Notes under the pieces: generated by a model | The model's database searches: none | What the model saw: the letters and a program-made list of their open reading frames with translations, nothing else | What the model was told of the DNA's origin: nothing | Source of the DNA: Peptostreptococcus equinus | GTDB taxonomy: Bacteria; Bacillota; Clostridia; Peptostreptococcales; Peptostreptococcaceae | Reading direction: 5' to 3' | Assembly (NCBI RefSeq): GCF_027125355.1 | Contig: NZ_CP114052.1 | Coordinates: forward strand, 434,001 to 498,000 | DNA length: 64,000 bases | Position numbers and translations under genes: made by a program | In this document: positions 1 through 8,692 of the stretch, piece by piece | How positions within the stretch are numbered: position 1 is the stretch's first letter | How the letters are laid out: every line of letters starts with the position of its first letter

Positions 1-253
1 ATTATATTATACAATACACGTAACGTGTTGTCAATACTTTTTTAAAAAATATTTTTATTTTTTTTTTGAAGAAAAAAGTATAATAGTATCACAATTTATA
101 GAAAAAATAATATCTGATACTATCAATAGAAGAAAAAAGTACTACTATGATACTAAAGCATTTATATTTCAATGTTTTTAGATGTTTTTTAATGAAGCAG
201 TTAACAGTAATTAACAGTAATTAACAGTAGTTAACATAAAAGCATAAACAGAA
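1..253. other. Non-coding AT-rich stretch before the broken pilin gene
   Basis: No open reading frame of note. It holds an odd-length dyad (acacg-taa-cgtgt, 16-28), a 13-base direct repeat (gaagaaaaaagta at 68-80 and 129-141), an inverted pair agtatca/tgatact (85-91 and 115-121), a TATAAT hexamer at 79-84 without a good -35 box, and a 10-base tandem repeat at 201-236. No ribosome binding site precedes the ATG at 254. The density of short repeats suggests regulatory DNA or the edge of a rearrangement. The sequence does not decide which. Confidence 0.6.
201..236. repeat. 10-base tandem repeat (ttaacagtaa)
   Basis: Three full copies of a 10-base unit (201-210, 211-220, 221-230, the last base changed to g) followed by a partial fourth (231-236). 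The period is close to one helical turn. It ends about 18 bases before the point where recognisable pilin coding sequence begins. Confidence 0.9.
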
Positions 254-568
254 ATGGTTTTAGTTATTACAATAATTGGAATCTTAGCCGGTATAATAGC
301 ACTTAAATTTAGCGGAGCTCAACAAAAGGCCAAAGAAAATGCTGATTATGCTAATGCAGCTAACATAGCTACTGCGTATTATTTAGCAGAAAGTGAAGGT
401 AAAAATAAAGATCAAATAGATACAGTAGAAGAATTGGTAAATGAAAAATATTTAGAGAGTGTTCCAAAAGTTCAAAGTGTAGGGGAATCTAAGGATTTTA
501 TATTAGATTTTACATCAGGTGAACTCCAAGTTAAGGTCAATAATAAGCAATTTTATCCAAAAAAATAA
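254..568 (+). pseudogene. Type IV pilin-like protein lacking its leader peptide
   Basis: The 104-residue frame begins with the hydrophobic alpha-1 segment of a type IV prepilin (MVLVITIIGILAG), and a charged globular part follows. Prepilins normally carry a basic leader and a Gly-Phe-Thr-Leu-Ile-Glu cleavage motif. Here only Thr-Glu codons (248-253) precede the ATG, with an in-frame TAA at 245-247 before them. The leader, the cleavage site and any Shine-Dalgarno sequence are absent, so the product could not be processed by prepilin peptidase and is probably not translated. The C-terminal end looks complete for a short Gram-positive pilin. Pilus assembly-like genes follow directly, so I read this as a 5'-truncated remnant. 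A distant promoter and start supplying the leader cannot be excluded but is not visible. Confidence 0.7.
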
Positions 569-582
569 TAGGGAGATTTAAA

Positions 583-1671
583 ATGTTTTTATTAATTAAT
601 TTAGAGATGGAATCTTGTAGTATAAGAATCTTTGGAGAATGTAAAATAAGCAAAACAATATCGTTAAAAGATGACTTAAGGGGAAAAATAGATTTATCTA
701 ATATATATTATTTTACAAATTTGATTGTAGAAAGTATTATAGGTCTAATTGATGTAAAGAAAATAAAAAGGATATTTTTATTTTATCAAAGAGATGATGT
801 TATTATTAAAACTATAGAGGTTAGAAGAAAGTCTAGTGAAAAAGATATAAAAAACTTAGTTTCTATGATATTTGAAAGAGAATTGAATATAAACATCAAT
901 GAATATATGTATTATTATAAGAAGCTAAATTGTCTAGAAGAAAACTCACAGAATTCTATAGGGGATACTGAGCTTATTAAAATAACATTGGTGCCAAACT
1001 ATGTTTTGGATATATCCTCATGTATTGAAAAAGTTTTAAAGAAAAAAATAAAAGCAGTCCACTTAAATTATCAAATAATAGAAGAGGCATTTAAAGAGGA
1101 CATTACTAAATACTCTCCTAATACTATATTAGAAATAAGAAATTCATATATATATCTTTATACGGTTAAAGAAAAGATTATAGATGAAGTCATGGTAATA
1201 GATGAATTTGATGTTGAAGAAAATATAATAAAATATATAAATTCAAGAGGTAAGTGCATTATATTAAACGATGATAAAAATAGCAGTATGTTCAATAATA
1301 AGTTTTTTAAAGATGATGTTTTGAAGGATAACAGCGAAGATATTTCTGGAGAACACTCCTCTATTAAAGATAATAATTTTATTGTAATTGATAGATATTA
1401 TGATAAAATTTGTGATTTTATTATATATAGATACGAAAAATCTAGAATTGAGAATTTTATTTTTGCTTATAAAAAACCGTATATAAATCTCAAATACCTA
1501 TCAAAAAAGCTTGATACAAGTTATAATATTATCTGTATTTTGTGCGTTTTTGTACTTATACTTTCATTAGGTTCATTATTAAATGACTATAATGCTTGTA
1601 TTGAGCTTATAGATAATTTAGAAAATGTACAAAAAAATAGTAGAGCAACTGGCAAAAGAACAAAAAAATAG
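583..1671 (+). CDS. PilM/PilN-like pilus assembly protein, N-terminal part of a frameshifted gene
   Basis: A 362-residue frame preceded by a good ribosome binding site (gggag at 571-575). Residues 1-310 resemble a divergent PilM-type actin-fold domain. This is a weak match, made mainly from layout and the beta-rich start. Residues about 315-333 form one transmembrane helix, after which a PilN-like coiled region starts. The last 14 residues are basic and nonsensical. At A7 tract 1631-1637 a shift to the next frame continues as IVEQLAKEQK, and at A7 tract 1662-1668 a second shift joins the frame of 1746-2012. Removing one A from each tract gives a single protein of about 475 residues. The intact gene was therefore probably 583-2012, now disrupted, or read by slippage. 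Confidence 0.65.
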   Translation: MFLLINLEMESCSIRIFGECKISKTISLKDDLRGKIDLSNIYYFTNLIVESIIGLIDVKKIKRIFLFYQRDDVIIKTIEVRRKSSEKDIKNLVSMIFERELNININEYMYYYKKLNCLEENSQNSIGDTELIKITLVPNYVLDISSCIEKVLKKKIKAVHLNYQIIEEAFKEDITKYSPNTILEIRNSYIYLYTVKEKIIDEVMVIDEFDVEENIIKYINSRGKCIILNDDKNSSMFNNKFFKDDVLKDNSEDISGEHSSIKDNNFIVIDRYYDKICDFIIYRYEKSRIENFIFAYKKPYINLKYLSKKLDTSYNIICILCVFVLILSLGSLLNDYNACIELIDNLENVQKNSRATGKRTKK

Positions 1672-1745
1672 ATAATAAGAGTTTATTAGATTCTAATAAG
1701 GTAGATAAGATTGATAGAATAATTACTAACATAAATGATGATAAT

Positions 1746-2012
1746 ATGATAATAGATTTTGATAAAAATTATGGTATTAGATTAGAATTTAGTGTAGAAA
1801 ACAAGGATGATTTGAAAATTATTGCATCAAAAGATCTGGAAAGTCAAATTATATTAGAAGAAGTAAAAAAAGATAAAATAAAAAGAATTGAAAAAGTTAA
1901 AATAGATGATAATAAAAAAGAAGAATATAATAAGAAGGATGAAAAAAATCAGAAGATCAATGATAAAGTTACAGAAAAAGACATATATAGAATAAAAGCA
2001 CTAATCAATTGA
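1746..2012 (+). pseudogene. Detached C-terminal part of the PilM/PilN-like gene
   Basis: An 88-residue, highly charged frame with no ribosome binding site before its first ATG. Reading the same frame upstream from 1669 to 1745 shows no stop and continues the coiled region that begins after the transmembrane helix of the 583-1671 frame. Two single-base corrections in A7 tracts (1631-1637 and 1662-1668) bring the two frames together exactly. I therefore treat it as the 3' part of the same gene rather than a separate protein. The region would lie outside the membrane if the PilN-like reading is right. Confidence 0.65.
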
Positions 2013-2071
2013 GACTTAGCAAGTGCTAATATAAAATATATTGCATTAGTAAGAATGTAAATGGTGATATT

Positions 2072-2533
2072 ATGAATAAAATTTTTATGAAGAGAATAGT
2101 AATTATCTTTTTCCTTATAAGTATAATATTTATTAGGGGATTTTTTAGTGCGTATATTAAAAAGCAGACTATAGAATATCAAGATAGGATCTCTAAGTAT
2201 CAAAAATTTGATAGGAGATTAGATAACAACAAATATGATTTGAATGAGAATGGAGAAAATAGCCAATTTAATAGAGCCAATAATTCTTTAAGCAATAAGG
2301 ATAGGATTAAGCAGTCAGAAAAGACATATATAATAAATAAATTATTAGAAAATACAGAAATAATACAAATAATAAATAGTGATAGAAAAAATACTTTTCA
2401 AATTATAGCTAGCTGCGATAAGAAAGATTTTAGAAATATAATAAATAAAATTTATAAGGTAAATAAGTCAATAATAATAGAAAAAATACACTATGATAAA
2501 GGTAAATATGACATTTATTTCAGTCTTTTATAA
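2072..2533 (+). CDS. Small single-pass membrane protein, PilO-like by position
   Basis: A 153-residue protein with one N-terminal transmembrane helix (about residues 8-28), a charged coiled linker (30-85) and a compact C-terminal alpha/beta part (90-153). This is the architecture of PilO-type alignment proteins of type IV pili, and it follows a PilM/PilN-like gene as PilO does. Sequence identity to PilO is not recognisable by eye, so the name rests on context. The frame is intact, unlike its two upstream neighbours. The ribosome binding site is weak (ggtgat before the ATG). It is the last gene of the pilus remnant, since a new promoter lies just downstream. Confidence 0.5.
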   Translation: MNKIFMKRIVIIFFLISIIFIRGFFSAYIKKQTIEYQDRISKYQKFDRRLDNNKYDLNENGENSQFNRANNSLSNKDRIKQSEKTYIINKLLENTEIIQIINSDRKNTFQIIASCDKKDFRNIINKIYKVNKSIIIEKIHYDKGKYDIYFSLL

Positions 2534-2536
2534 CAA

Positions 2537-2565
2537 TTTACAATAATTCTTATATATGATATAAT
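2537..2565 (+). promoter_or_regulatory. Sigma-A promoter for the SEC-C gene
   Basis: TTTACA (2537-2542), 17-base spacer, TATAAT (2560-2565), with TG at 2557-2558 making an extended -10. It lies about 70 bases upstream of the next start codon and marks a fresh transcription unit. Confidence 0.7.
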
Positions 2566-2632
2566 GGCTCTTGGCAATTATATTGTCATTTTATTAGAAT
2601 ATAAGTGAATTTTACATATAGGGAGTGGAAGT

Positions 2633-3718
2633 ATGTTAAATAGGAATGATTTGTGTCATTGTGGTAGTGGTAAAAAATACAAAAAATGTTGTATGGAAAA
2701 AGATAAATTAAATAAGGTAGACGAATTAAATAATAAGGCTTTACAGAGTAAGAAAAATAAAATAGATAAAAAATATTCTCAAACTATATTAAAATTAAGC
2801 CAGTCTTTGGAAAATCTTATACAGAGTGATGAGAAATTTGCAAAAATGGAAGAAGATGCGAGAGAATATTTGTTCAATGGTGTTAAAATAAAAAATGTTG
2901 CAGCAAATAGATTTTTTGCTTCATATTTTTCATATGATTTTTATGTAGACAATTATAATACACCTGCCATATATGCTATAAAGCATGGTAAATTTAAAGA
3001 AGATGAAAAAAGAATTGTATACAGCTGTGTAAATTCTTACCCAAGTTTATTTGAAATAGCAGAGATTGGTGAAAGAGAAGTTGATATCAAGGATGTAATT
3101 ACAGGTAAAGTGTATAAAACGCTAGATGAGAATATATTAGGAGATTTCAAAACTGGTGATTATTTACTAGGTAGACCAGTAAATATTGATGGTATATATA
3201 TATTAATTGATCTTACAATTAGGATACATGAAGAAACTAAGGATATAATATATAATGCAATTATGGATGCTTATGAAAAGAATAAAGAAAACATAGCCGA
3301 TATAGAATATTTTATATCTATTAATGCAGTATTCTTCTATAAATATATGTTACAACTGTTGCAATTAAGTGATTATCAAGATGAAGAAATGGAAAAGAAT
3401 ATAGAAGAAATGGGTATTGATGAAAATACTGTAAATGTTGAACATAATGAGTCAGATGATAACAAATTAGTTATTTTATTGGAAGAAAACATAAAGGATA
3501 AAGATACATTAAATGAAATAATGAAATTATGGTCTAGAGTTAATGAAGACATAACTGTAAATAACACTGAAGCAGGTTGGGCTTCAGCATTAGAATATAA
3601 TTATAAAAAATCTATAGGTGAAAGTGTTACACAGGCCAATATTGCTACAAAATATGGAGTGAGTGTATCAACACTTGCAAAAAGAAATAAGGAAATAACT
3701 AGTATATTAGGTAAATAA
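2633..3718 (+). CDS. SEC-C motif protein with C-terminal helix-turn-helix
   Basis: 361 residues. Residues 8-20 (CHCGSGKKYKKCC) are a zinc-binding SEC-C motif of the type found at the SecA C-terminus, here at the very N-terminus. Residues about 25-75 are charged and probably helical. The middle part (75-260) is not recognised. The last 25 residues (about 332-354) look like a helix-turn-helix (IATKYGVSVSTL), so nucleic-acid binding is possible. The start is supported by gggagtgg upstream of the ATG. A small unknown gene follows 18 bases downstream and is probably co-transcribed. The function is unknown. The SEC-C motif suggests contact with ribosomes, SecB-like partners or nucleic acid, but this is inference from the motif family. 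Confidence 0.8.
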   Translation: MLNRNDLCHCGSGKKYKKCCMEKDKLNKVDELNNKALQSKKNKIDKKYSQTILKLSQSLENLIQSDEKFAKMEEDAREYLFNGVKIKNVAANRFFASYFSYDFYVDNYNTPAIYAIKHGKFKEDEKRIVYSCVNSYPSLFEIAEIGEREVDIKDVITGKVYKTLDENILGDFKTGDYLLGRPVNIDGIYILIDLTIRIHEETKDIIYNAIMDAYEKNKENIADIEYFISINAVFFYKYMLQLLQLSDYQDEEMEKNIEEMGIDENTVNVEHNESDDNKLVILLEENIKDKDTLNEIMKLWSRVNEDITVNNTEAGWASALEYNYKKSIGESVTQANIATKYGVSVSTLAKRNKEITSILGK

Positions 3719-3736
3719 TTTACCACAGGAGGTACA

Positions 3737-4111
3737 ATGAGTCTAAATGTAGGAAAAAGTATTGCTGTAGCAACAAATTTTGTAAAATCTAATCCAGCTA
3801 TACCAGTTTATAAGGGAGAAGAAAAGATTGAAAATCTTCATGCTGTGATATATCATATTGAAATAGGTTTTAATAAGAATCAAAAACAAGAAGTTTTTCA
3901 ATACGTTATAGTAGATTACAAATCTTTTAAACTAGATGAAAATGAAAAAGAGGAAATGCTAAAAATTGCTAAGAACTACTGCAGTGAAAAAGGTATTTTA
4001 GAAGATGAAAATCTTGAAATAAAATTCTTGGATGATGAAATGGCAGAAAATTTCATTGAAAAAGTATTTAGCAATATGAAATTGATAAGAGGATTAATTT
4101 CTAATGACTAA
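3737..4111 (+). CDS. Conserved-looking small protein of unknown function
   Basis: 124 residues, soluble and acidic, with a strong ribosome binding site (aggagg, 8 bases before the ATG). No signal peptide or membrane segment is visible. The pattern suggests a beta-rich first half (residues 15-65) and helices near 70-85 and 105-118. I do not recognise the family. It lies 18 bases after the SEC-C gene and just before a strong terminator, so the two genes form a short operon and may work together. Confidence 0.75.
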   Translation: MSLNVGKSIAVATNFVKSNPAIPVYKGEEKIENLHAVIYHIEIGFNKNQKQEVFQYVIVDYKSFKLDENEKEEMLKIAKNYCSEKGILEDENLEIKFLDDEMAENFIEKVFSNMKLIRGLISND

Positions 4112-4115
4112 TTTG

Positions 4116-4137
4116 AAGACCACTTTTGTGGTCTTTT
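4116..4137 (+). terminator. Rho-independent terminator
   Basis: Perfect 8-bp stem aagaccac/gtggtctt (4116-4123, 4128-4135) with a tttt loop and a T-rich tail, starting five bases after the stop codon at 4111. Confidence 0.85.
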
Positions 4138-4208
4138 GTTATTATTTGTAGTTTGTTAGTTGTTATTATATGAATATGTAAGAAGTTATTATTTGAGAAG
4201 AGGACAAT

Positions 4209-5807
4209 ATGCTTAGAGTAGCAAATATTAAAATAGATATAGATGATTCAATAGATTTAGTTAAGAAAAAACTTTGTAAAAATCTAAAAATAAATGAAAG
4301 TGACATAAAAAACTTTTCAATTTATAAGGAATCAGTTGATGCAAGAAAAAAGGATAAAATATCTCTTGTTTACACAGTTGATATAGAAGTGAAAAATGAA
4401 AAGAGAATATTATATTATAAAAATAAGGATGTAAAACAAATTCAGACAAATGAATATCATGATATTGATATGGGAGAAGAAAAGCTAGTAAATCAGCCAA
4501 TTATAGTCGGTGCTGGACCTGCAGGACTGTTTGCAAGTTTGTTACTAGCTCAAAGAGGCTATAATCCTATACTAATAGAGCGAGGAGCAGATGTAGATCA
4601 AAGAACGCAAGATATAGAAACATTTTGGAAAACTGGAACTTTAAAAGATGAATCAAATGTTCAATTTGGTGAAGGTGGAGCGGGGACATTTTCGGATGGA
4701 AAGCTTACTACTAGAATGAAAGATATTAGATGTAGAAAAGTTCTGAAAGAATTTGTTAATTTTGGTGCACCAGAAGATATTTTATATTCTCATAAACCTC
4801 ATGTAGGAACTGATATTTTAAAAAATGTAGTAAAAAATATAAGAAAAGAAATAATAAGATTAGGTGGTCAGGTAAGATTTAATTGCAAGCTTACAAATAT
4901 ACTTATAGAAGATGAGCAAGTAAAAGCTATTGAAGTTAATAACCATGAGATAATAGAGTGTCAACATCTTATTTTAGCAATTGGGCACAGTTCACGAGAT
5001 ACTTTTAGAATGTTGAAAAAAAATTCAGTTCATATGGAGCAAAAATCATTTGCTATGGGTGTTAGAATAGAACATTTACAGAGCTTAATAAACAATAGTC
5101 AATACGGAAAATTTTCTAGTCATGATAAATTAGGTCCAGCTGATTATAGATTAACCACACAAGTATCTAATGATAGAAGTGTATATAGTTTTTGTATGTG
5201 TCCAGGAGGAATGGTTATTGCCTCTGCAAGCTCTAAGGGGCAATTAGTGACTAATGGAATGAGCGAACATGCAAGAAATCAAGATAACGCTAATAGTGGG
5301 CTTTTAGTCAATATTAGGACAGAGGACTTTGAAAGTGAGGATGTATTGGCAGGGGTATATTTTCAAGAAAAATATGAAAAAATAGCATTTGAGCTAGGAG
5401 GTTCAAACTATTATGCTCCATGTCAAAGTGTAGGAAACTTTTTGGATTCAGAAAAAGAAAATATTATAGGAAAGGTAAAACCATCTTATAAACCCGGTGT
5501 TAAAATGGTTGATTTAAGAGAGTGTTTACCAAAATTTGTAGCTGATGCTTTGAGCGAAGGCTTGATTAATTTAGATAAAAAATTACATGGGTTTGCTGAT
5601 GATGATGCTATTATGACGGGAATCGAGACTAGGTCTTCCTCTCCAGTGAGAATAAATCGAGATATGAAAACATTGAATTCATTAAATATAAAGAACTTAA
5701 TTCCATGTGGAGAAGGGGCGGGCTATGCAGGTGGTATAGTTACAGCAGGAGTAGATGGCATAAAATGTGCTGAGTATATAATATCTAATTTTAGGTCTTT
5801 TAAATAA
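4209..5807 (+). CDS. FAD-dependent dehydrogenase-like protein (COG2509 type)
   Basis: 532 residues. An N-terminal domain of about 95 residues is followed by a Rossmann FAD-binding site with GAGPAG at residues 101-106 and an acidic residue at the end of the second strand (LIERG). The motif GEGGAGTFSDGKLTTR lies about 60 residues later, and a C-terminal PCGEGAGYAGGI segment closes the flavin site. This layout matches the uncharacterised NAD/FAD-dependent proteins (COG2509) widespread in clostridia. The substrate is unknown. The start is supported by agagg upstream. It appears to be transcribed alone, between a terminator and the pgi promoter. Confidence 0.8.
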   Translation: MLRVANIKIDIDDSIDLVKKKLCKNLKINESDIKNFSIYKESVDARKKDKISLVYTVDIEVKNEKRILYYKNKDVKQIQTNEYHDIDMGEEKLVNQPIIVGAGPAGLFASLLLAQRGYNPILIERGADVDQRTQDIETFWKTGTLKDESNVQFGEGGAGTFSDGKLTTRMKDIRCRKVLKEFVNFGAPEDILYSHKPHVGTDILKNVVKNIRKEIIRLGGQVRFNCKLTNILIEDEQVKAIEVNNHEIIECQHLILAIGHSSRDTFRMLKKNSVHMEQKSFAMGVRIEHLQSLINNSQYGKFSSHDKLGPADYRLTTQVSNDRSVYSFCMCPGGMVIASASSKGQLVTNGMSEHARNQDNANSGLLVNIRTEDFESEDVLAGVYFQEKYEKIAFELGGSNYYAPCQSVGNFLDSEKENIIGKVKPSYKPGVKMVDLRECLPKFVADALSEGLINLDKKLHGFADDDAIMTGIETRSSSPVRINRDMKTLNSLNIKNLIPCGEGAGYAGGIVTAGVDGIKCAEYIISNFRSFK

Positions 5808-5839
5808 GATGTATATTTTATTTATATAAATTATGTAAC

Positions 5840-5868
5840 TTGATAAAAAAATACCGATAATGTAGAAT
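5840..5868 (+). promoter_or_regulatory. Sigma-A promoter for pgi
   Basis: TTGATA (5840-5845), 17-base spacer, TAGAAT (5863-5868), about 65 bases before the pgi start codon. One mismatch to each consensus hexamer. Confidence 0.6.
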
Positions 5869-5933
5869 ATAAATAATAATATTATTATGTTTAAGATAAG
5901 TAATAGCTTAATAACACAATTAAGGAGTAATAT

Positions 5934-7289
5934 ATGAAAAGTATAGAATTAGACTATAGTAATGCAAAAAACTTTATAAGTGACGAAGATATAAAAAATT
6001 TGTTACCGTTATTAAAAAATGCTCATGATAATTTACATACAGGAAATGGTTTAGGTAGTGACTATTTAGGATGGATGGATTATCCAATAAATTATGATAA
6101 AGACGAATTTGAAATAATAAAAAAATCAGCTAAAAAAATTCAAAATGATTCAGATGTTTTAATAGTAATTGGTATCGGAGGATCATATTTGGGCACTAGA
6201 GCAGCAATAGATATGTTGGGTCACAACTTTAGAAATAATATAGATAAAAAAGAAAGAAGAACACCTGAAATATACTATGCTGGTAACAATATTAGTTCCT
6301 CATACATATTAGACTTATTTGATGTAATAGGTGATAGAGATTATTCTATAAACATTATCTCAAAATCTGGAACTACTACAGAGCCAGCTATAGCTTTTAG
6401 AATTTTTAAGGATCATTTAGAAAAAAAATATGGTAAAGAAGAAGCTTCTAAAAGAATATATGCAACTACAGATGCTAAAAAAGGCGCATTAAAACAATTG
6501 TCTGATAAAAAAGGATATGAACAGTTTGTTATAAGAGATGATATAGGTGGAAGGTATTCAGTAATTACACCAGTAGGTTTACTTCCAATAGCAGTAGCAG
6601 GATTTAATATTGATATGATAATGGAAGGTAATAAAGATGCAAGAGAAGAGTATATGAACGAGGATGTATATAAAAATGATGCATATATGTACGCACTATG
6701 TAGGATGATTTTAGAGCAAAAGGGAAAAGATATTGAGCTATTAGTAAATTATGAACCCCAACTACAGACATTTTCTGAATGGTGGAAGCAGTTATTTGCA
6801 GAAAGTCATGGAAAAAATCAAAAAGGCATATATCCATCTTCTTTAAATTACAGTACAGACTTGCATTCAGTTGGACAATATATTCAAGATGGTAAGAGAA
6901 TAATGTTTGAAACGGTATTAAATGTTAAAAAGCCTAGAAAAGATTTAAAAATTATATTAGATGAGGAAAATCTTGACAAGTTGAATTATATGGCGAATAA
7001 AAGTGTAGATTATGTAAATCATAAAGCCTTAGAAGGTGCTATGCTTGCTCATACGGATGGTCAAGTACCTAATTTAATGATTAATATTGAAAGACTTGAT
7101 GAATATAATTTCGGAAAGCTAATTTACTTCTTTGAAAAAGCTTGTGCGATAAATGGATATATGATGGATATTAATCCATTTGACCAACCCGGTGTTGAAG
7201 ACTATAAAACCAATATGTTTGCACTACTTGGAAAACCGGGTTATGAAGATAAATCTGATGAATTAAAGGAAAGAATAAAGGGTATATAA
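5934..7289 (+). CDS. pgi: Glucose-6-phosphate isomerase
   Basis: 451 residues, the usual length for the short Firmicute form. It interconverts glucose 6-phosphate and fructose 6-phosphate in glycolysis and gluconeogenesis in the cytosol. The first family signature is seen at residues 202-215 around GGRYS (205-209), and the second at 416-425 ([10 protein letters not shown]). The sugar-phosphate binding loop [10 protein letters not shown] is in the first third, and the ESHGKNQKG segment carries the expected catalytic glutamate. The ribosome binding site aaggagt supports the start. It is monocistronic by its own promoter and terminator, while the other glycolytic genes pfkA and pyk lie at the far end of the window. 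Confidence 0.97.
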   Translation: MKSIELDYSNAKNFISDEDIKNLLPLLKNAHDNLHTGNGLGSDYLGWMDYPINYDKDEFEIIKKSAKKIQNDSDVLIVIGIGGSYLGTRAAIDMLGHNFRNNIDKKERRTPEIYYAGNNISSSYILDLFDVIGDRDYSINIISKSGTTTEPAIAFRIFKDHLEKKYGKEEASKRIYATTDAKKGALKQLSDKKGYEQFVIRDDIGGRYSVITPVGLLPIAVAGFNIDMIMEGNKDAREEYMNEDVYKNDAYMYALCRMILEQKGKDIELLVNYEPQLQTFSEWWKQLFAESHGKNQKGIYPSSLNYSTDLHSVGQYIQDGKRIMFETVLNVKKPRKDLKIILDEENLDKLNYMANKSVDYVNHKALEGAMLAHTDGQVPNLMINIERLDEYNFGKLIYFFEKACAINGYMMDINPFDQPGVEDYKTNMFALLGKPGYEDKSDELKERIKGI

Positions 7290-7306
7290 ATTAAATAGTT
7301 GTCGGG

Positions 7307-7337
7307 GATAGGTATAATAGTTATGCCTATCTTTTTT
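7307..7337 (+). terminator. Rho-independent terminator after pgi
   Basis: 11-bp stem with one G-U pair (7307-7317 with 7321-7331), loop tag, then six Ts (7332-7337). Confidence 0.85.
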
Positions 7338-7407
7338 ATTAATTTTAAGTTATTTTTAAGACTGAGGGAATAAAATTAGATAAATAGATTTTGCAAGGAG
7401 GAATCAA

Positions 7408-8505
7408 ATGAAGTTTAAAAGTATAATAGGTCTTTTAATTGTAGCAATATTTTCATCTATATTTTCAAGTATGACAACAGTAAATTATCTTGAAAAAAAG
7501 AATATGATAAATCAAAGTCAGGCAAATAAAAGCATGGATAGCAAGAGGAATACTATCAATATACAATCAAATAACAGTGGTAAAAGTCAAAATATATACC
7601 AAGCAGTTGCCCAAAAAGCTTCTCCGTCGGTAGTAGGTATAGTATCACAAACAGTATCAGAAGATAATTTTTTTTCTAGTGGACAAGTACAGGCAGGTTC
7701 TGGAACTGGTATTGTAGTGGATAAAAGGGGTTATATACTTACAAATTCACATGTGATATCTGATGGTAATGCACAAAAAGTAGATGTACTATTTAATGAT
7801 AAGAAAACTAGTTCAGGTAAAGTAATTTGGAATGATATTAATATTGATCTTGCTATATTAAAGGTAGATAGAAATGACCTTATACCTGCAGAGCTTGGAG
7901 ATAGTGATAAGCTCAATGTAGGTGATATTTCCATTGCTATAGGTAATCCATTGGGAACAGACTTTATGTATTCTGTAACGCAAGGAATTATCAGTGGTTT
8001 GGATAGAGATATAAGTATTCAAGGTGGAAATATGTCGGGATTAATACAGACTGACGCAAGTATAAATCCAGGAAACAGTGGTGGCCCCTTACTTAATCAA
8101 GATGGTCAGGTGATAGGCATAAATACTGTAAAAGCAAATGCAGATAATCTTGGTTTTGCAATACCTATAAATACAGCTAAAAATGTAGTAAAAAGAGTAG
8201 TTGACGAAAGAAATTATGAAAGAGCTTTATTAGGTGTATCTGGTATTGACGTGAAAACTTATGAATCTTATACAGGAGAAAGCTTAGGACTTGATAGCGG
8301 TATAATAATTAGAAGAGTTCAAGGTGGAACTATAGCTCAAAAAGCAGGGCTTAAAAAGAATGATATAATCTTAAAAATAGGAGACACTGATATAAAGAAC
8401 ATGGGGGATGTGAGTAAGAAAATGTACTCGTATTCAAAGGGAGACAAGGATACTATAACAGTAAATAGATCTGGAAAAACTATTAAGTTGAATTTTTCTT
8501 TATAA
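7408..8505 (+). CDS. htrA: HtrA/DegP-type membrane-anchored serine protease
   Basis: 365 residues. An N-terminal transmembrane anchor (about 5-25) places the rest outside the membrane. A low-complexity linker (28-65) precedes a trypsin-like domain with the full catalytic triad: His115 (SHVISDG), Asp147 (NIDLAILKVD) and Ser224 in GNSGGPL. One C-terminal PDZ domain follows (about 265-360). Proteins of this family degrade or refold misfolded envelope proteins. The start is supported by aaggagg seven bases before the ATG. It is flanked by terminators on both sides, so it is a single-gene unit. No two-component system is next to it, unlike some Gram-positive htrA genes. Confidence 0.93.
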   Translation: MKFKSIIGLLIVAIFSSIFSSMTTVNYLEKKNMINQSQANKSMDSKRNTINIQSNNSGKSQNIYQAVAQKASPSVVGIVSQTVSEDNFFSSGQVQAGSGTGIVVDKRGYILTNSHVISDGNAQKVDVLFNDKKTSSGKVIWNDINIDLAILKVDRNDLIPAELGDSDKLNVGDISIAIGNPLGTDFMYSVTQGIISGLDRDISIQGGNMSGLIQTDASINPGNSGGPLLNQDGQVIGINTVKANADNLGFAIPINTAKNVVKRVVDERNYERALLGVSGIDVKTYESYTGESLGLDSGIIIRRVQGGTIAQKAGLKKNDIILKIGDTDIKNMGDVSKKMYSYSKGDKDTITVNRSGKTIKLNFSL

Positions 8506-8550
8506 TCTTTATAATAAATAATCTTTATAATCTTTATAATAAATAATAAA
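8501..8550. repeat. 25-base tandem duplication over the htrA stop codon
   Basis: A 20-base unit (tataatctttataataaata) at 8501-8520 recurs exactly at 8526-8545, giving a period of 25. The first copy contains the htrA stop codon (8503-8505). It looks like a slippage duplication and has no evident function. Confidence 0.85.
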
Positions 8551-8610
8551 AATTCATTCTAAAAAAGCTATAAAAAATTATTACTAATAAATATAAAATA
8601 TAACAATACA

Positions 8611-8640
8611 AAAAAATAGAGGCATTTGCCTCTATTTTTT
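8611..8640. terminator. Bidirectional terminator between htrA and the Gx-type membrane gene
   Basis: Perfect 13-bp inverted repeat (8611-8623 and 8628-8640) with a four-base loop. Six A and six T at the ends provide a U tract on either strand, which fits the convergent genes on each side. Confidence 0.9.
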
Positions 8641-8692
8641 ATATATAAATTAATTATATATACTAATATTAAATACATTTAAAAATTTTACA

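Noticed and set aside
16-28. Phage or plasmid attachment site
   Set aside because: The dyad is short and no integrase, tRNA or direct-repeat partner is in the window.
201-236. CRISPR-like repeat
   Set aside because: The unit is 10 bases and contiguous, with no spacers and no cas genes in the window.
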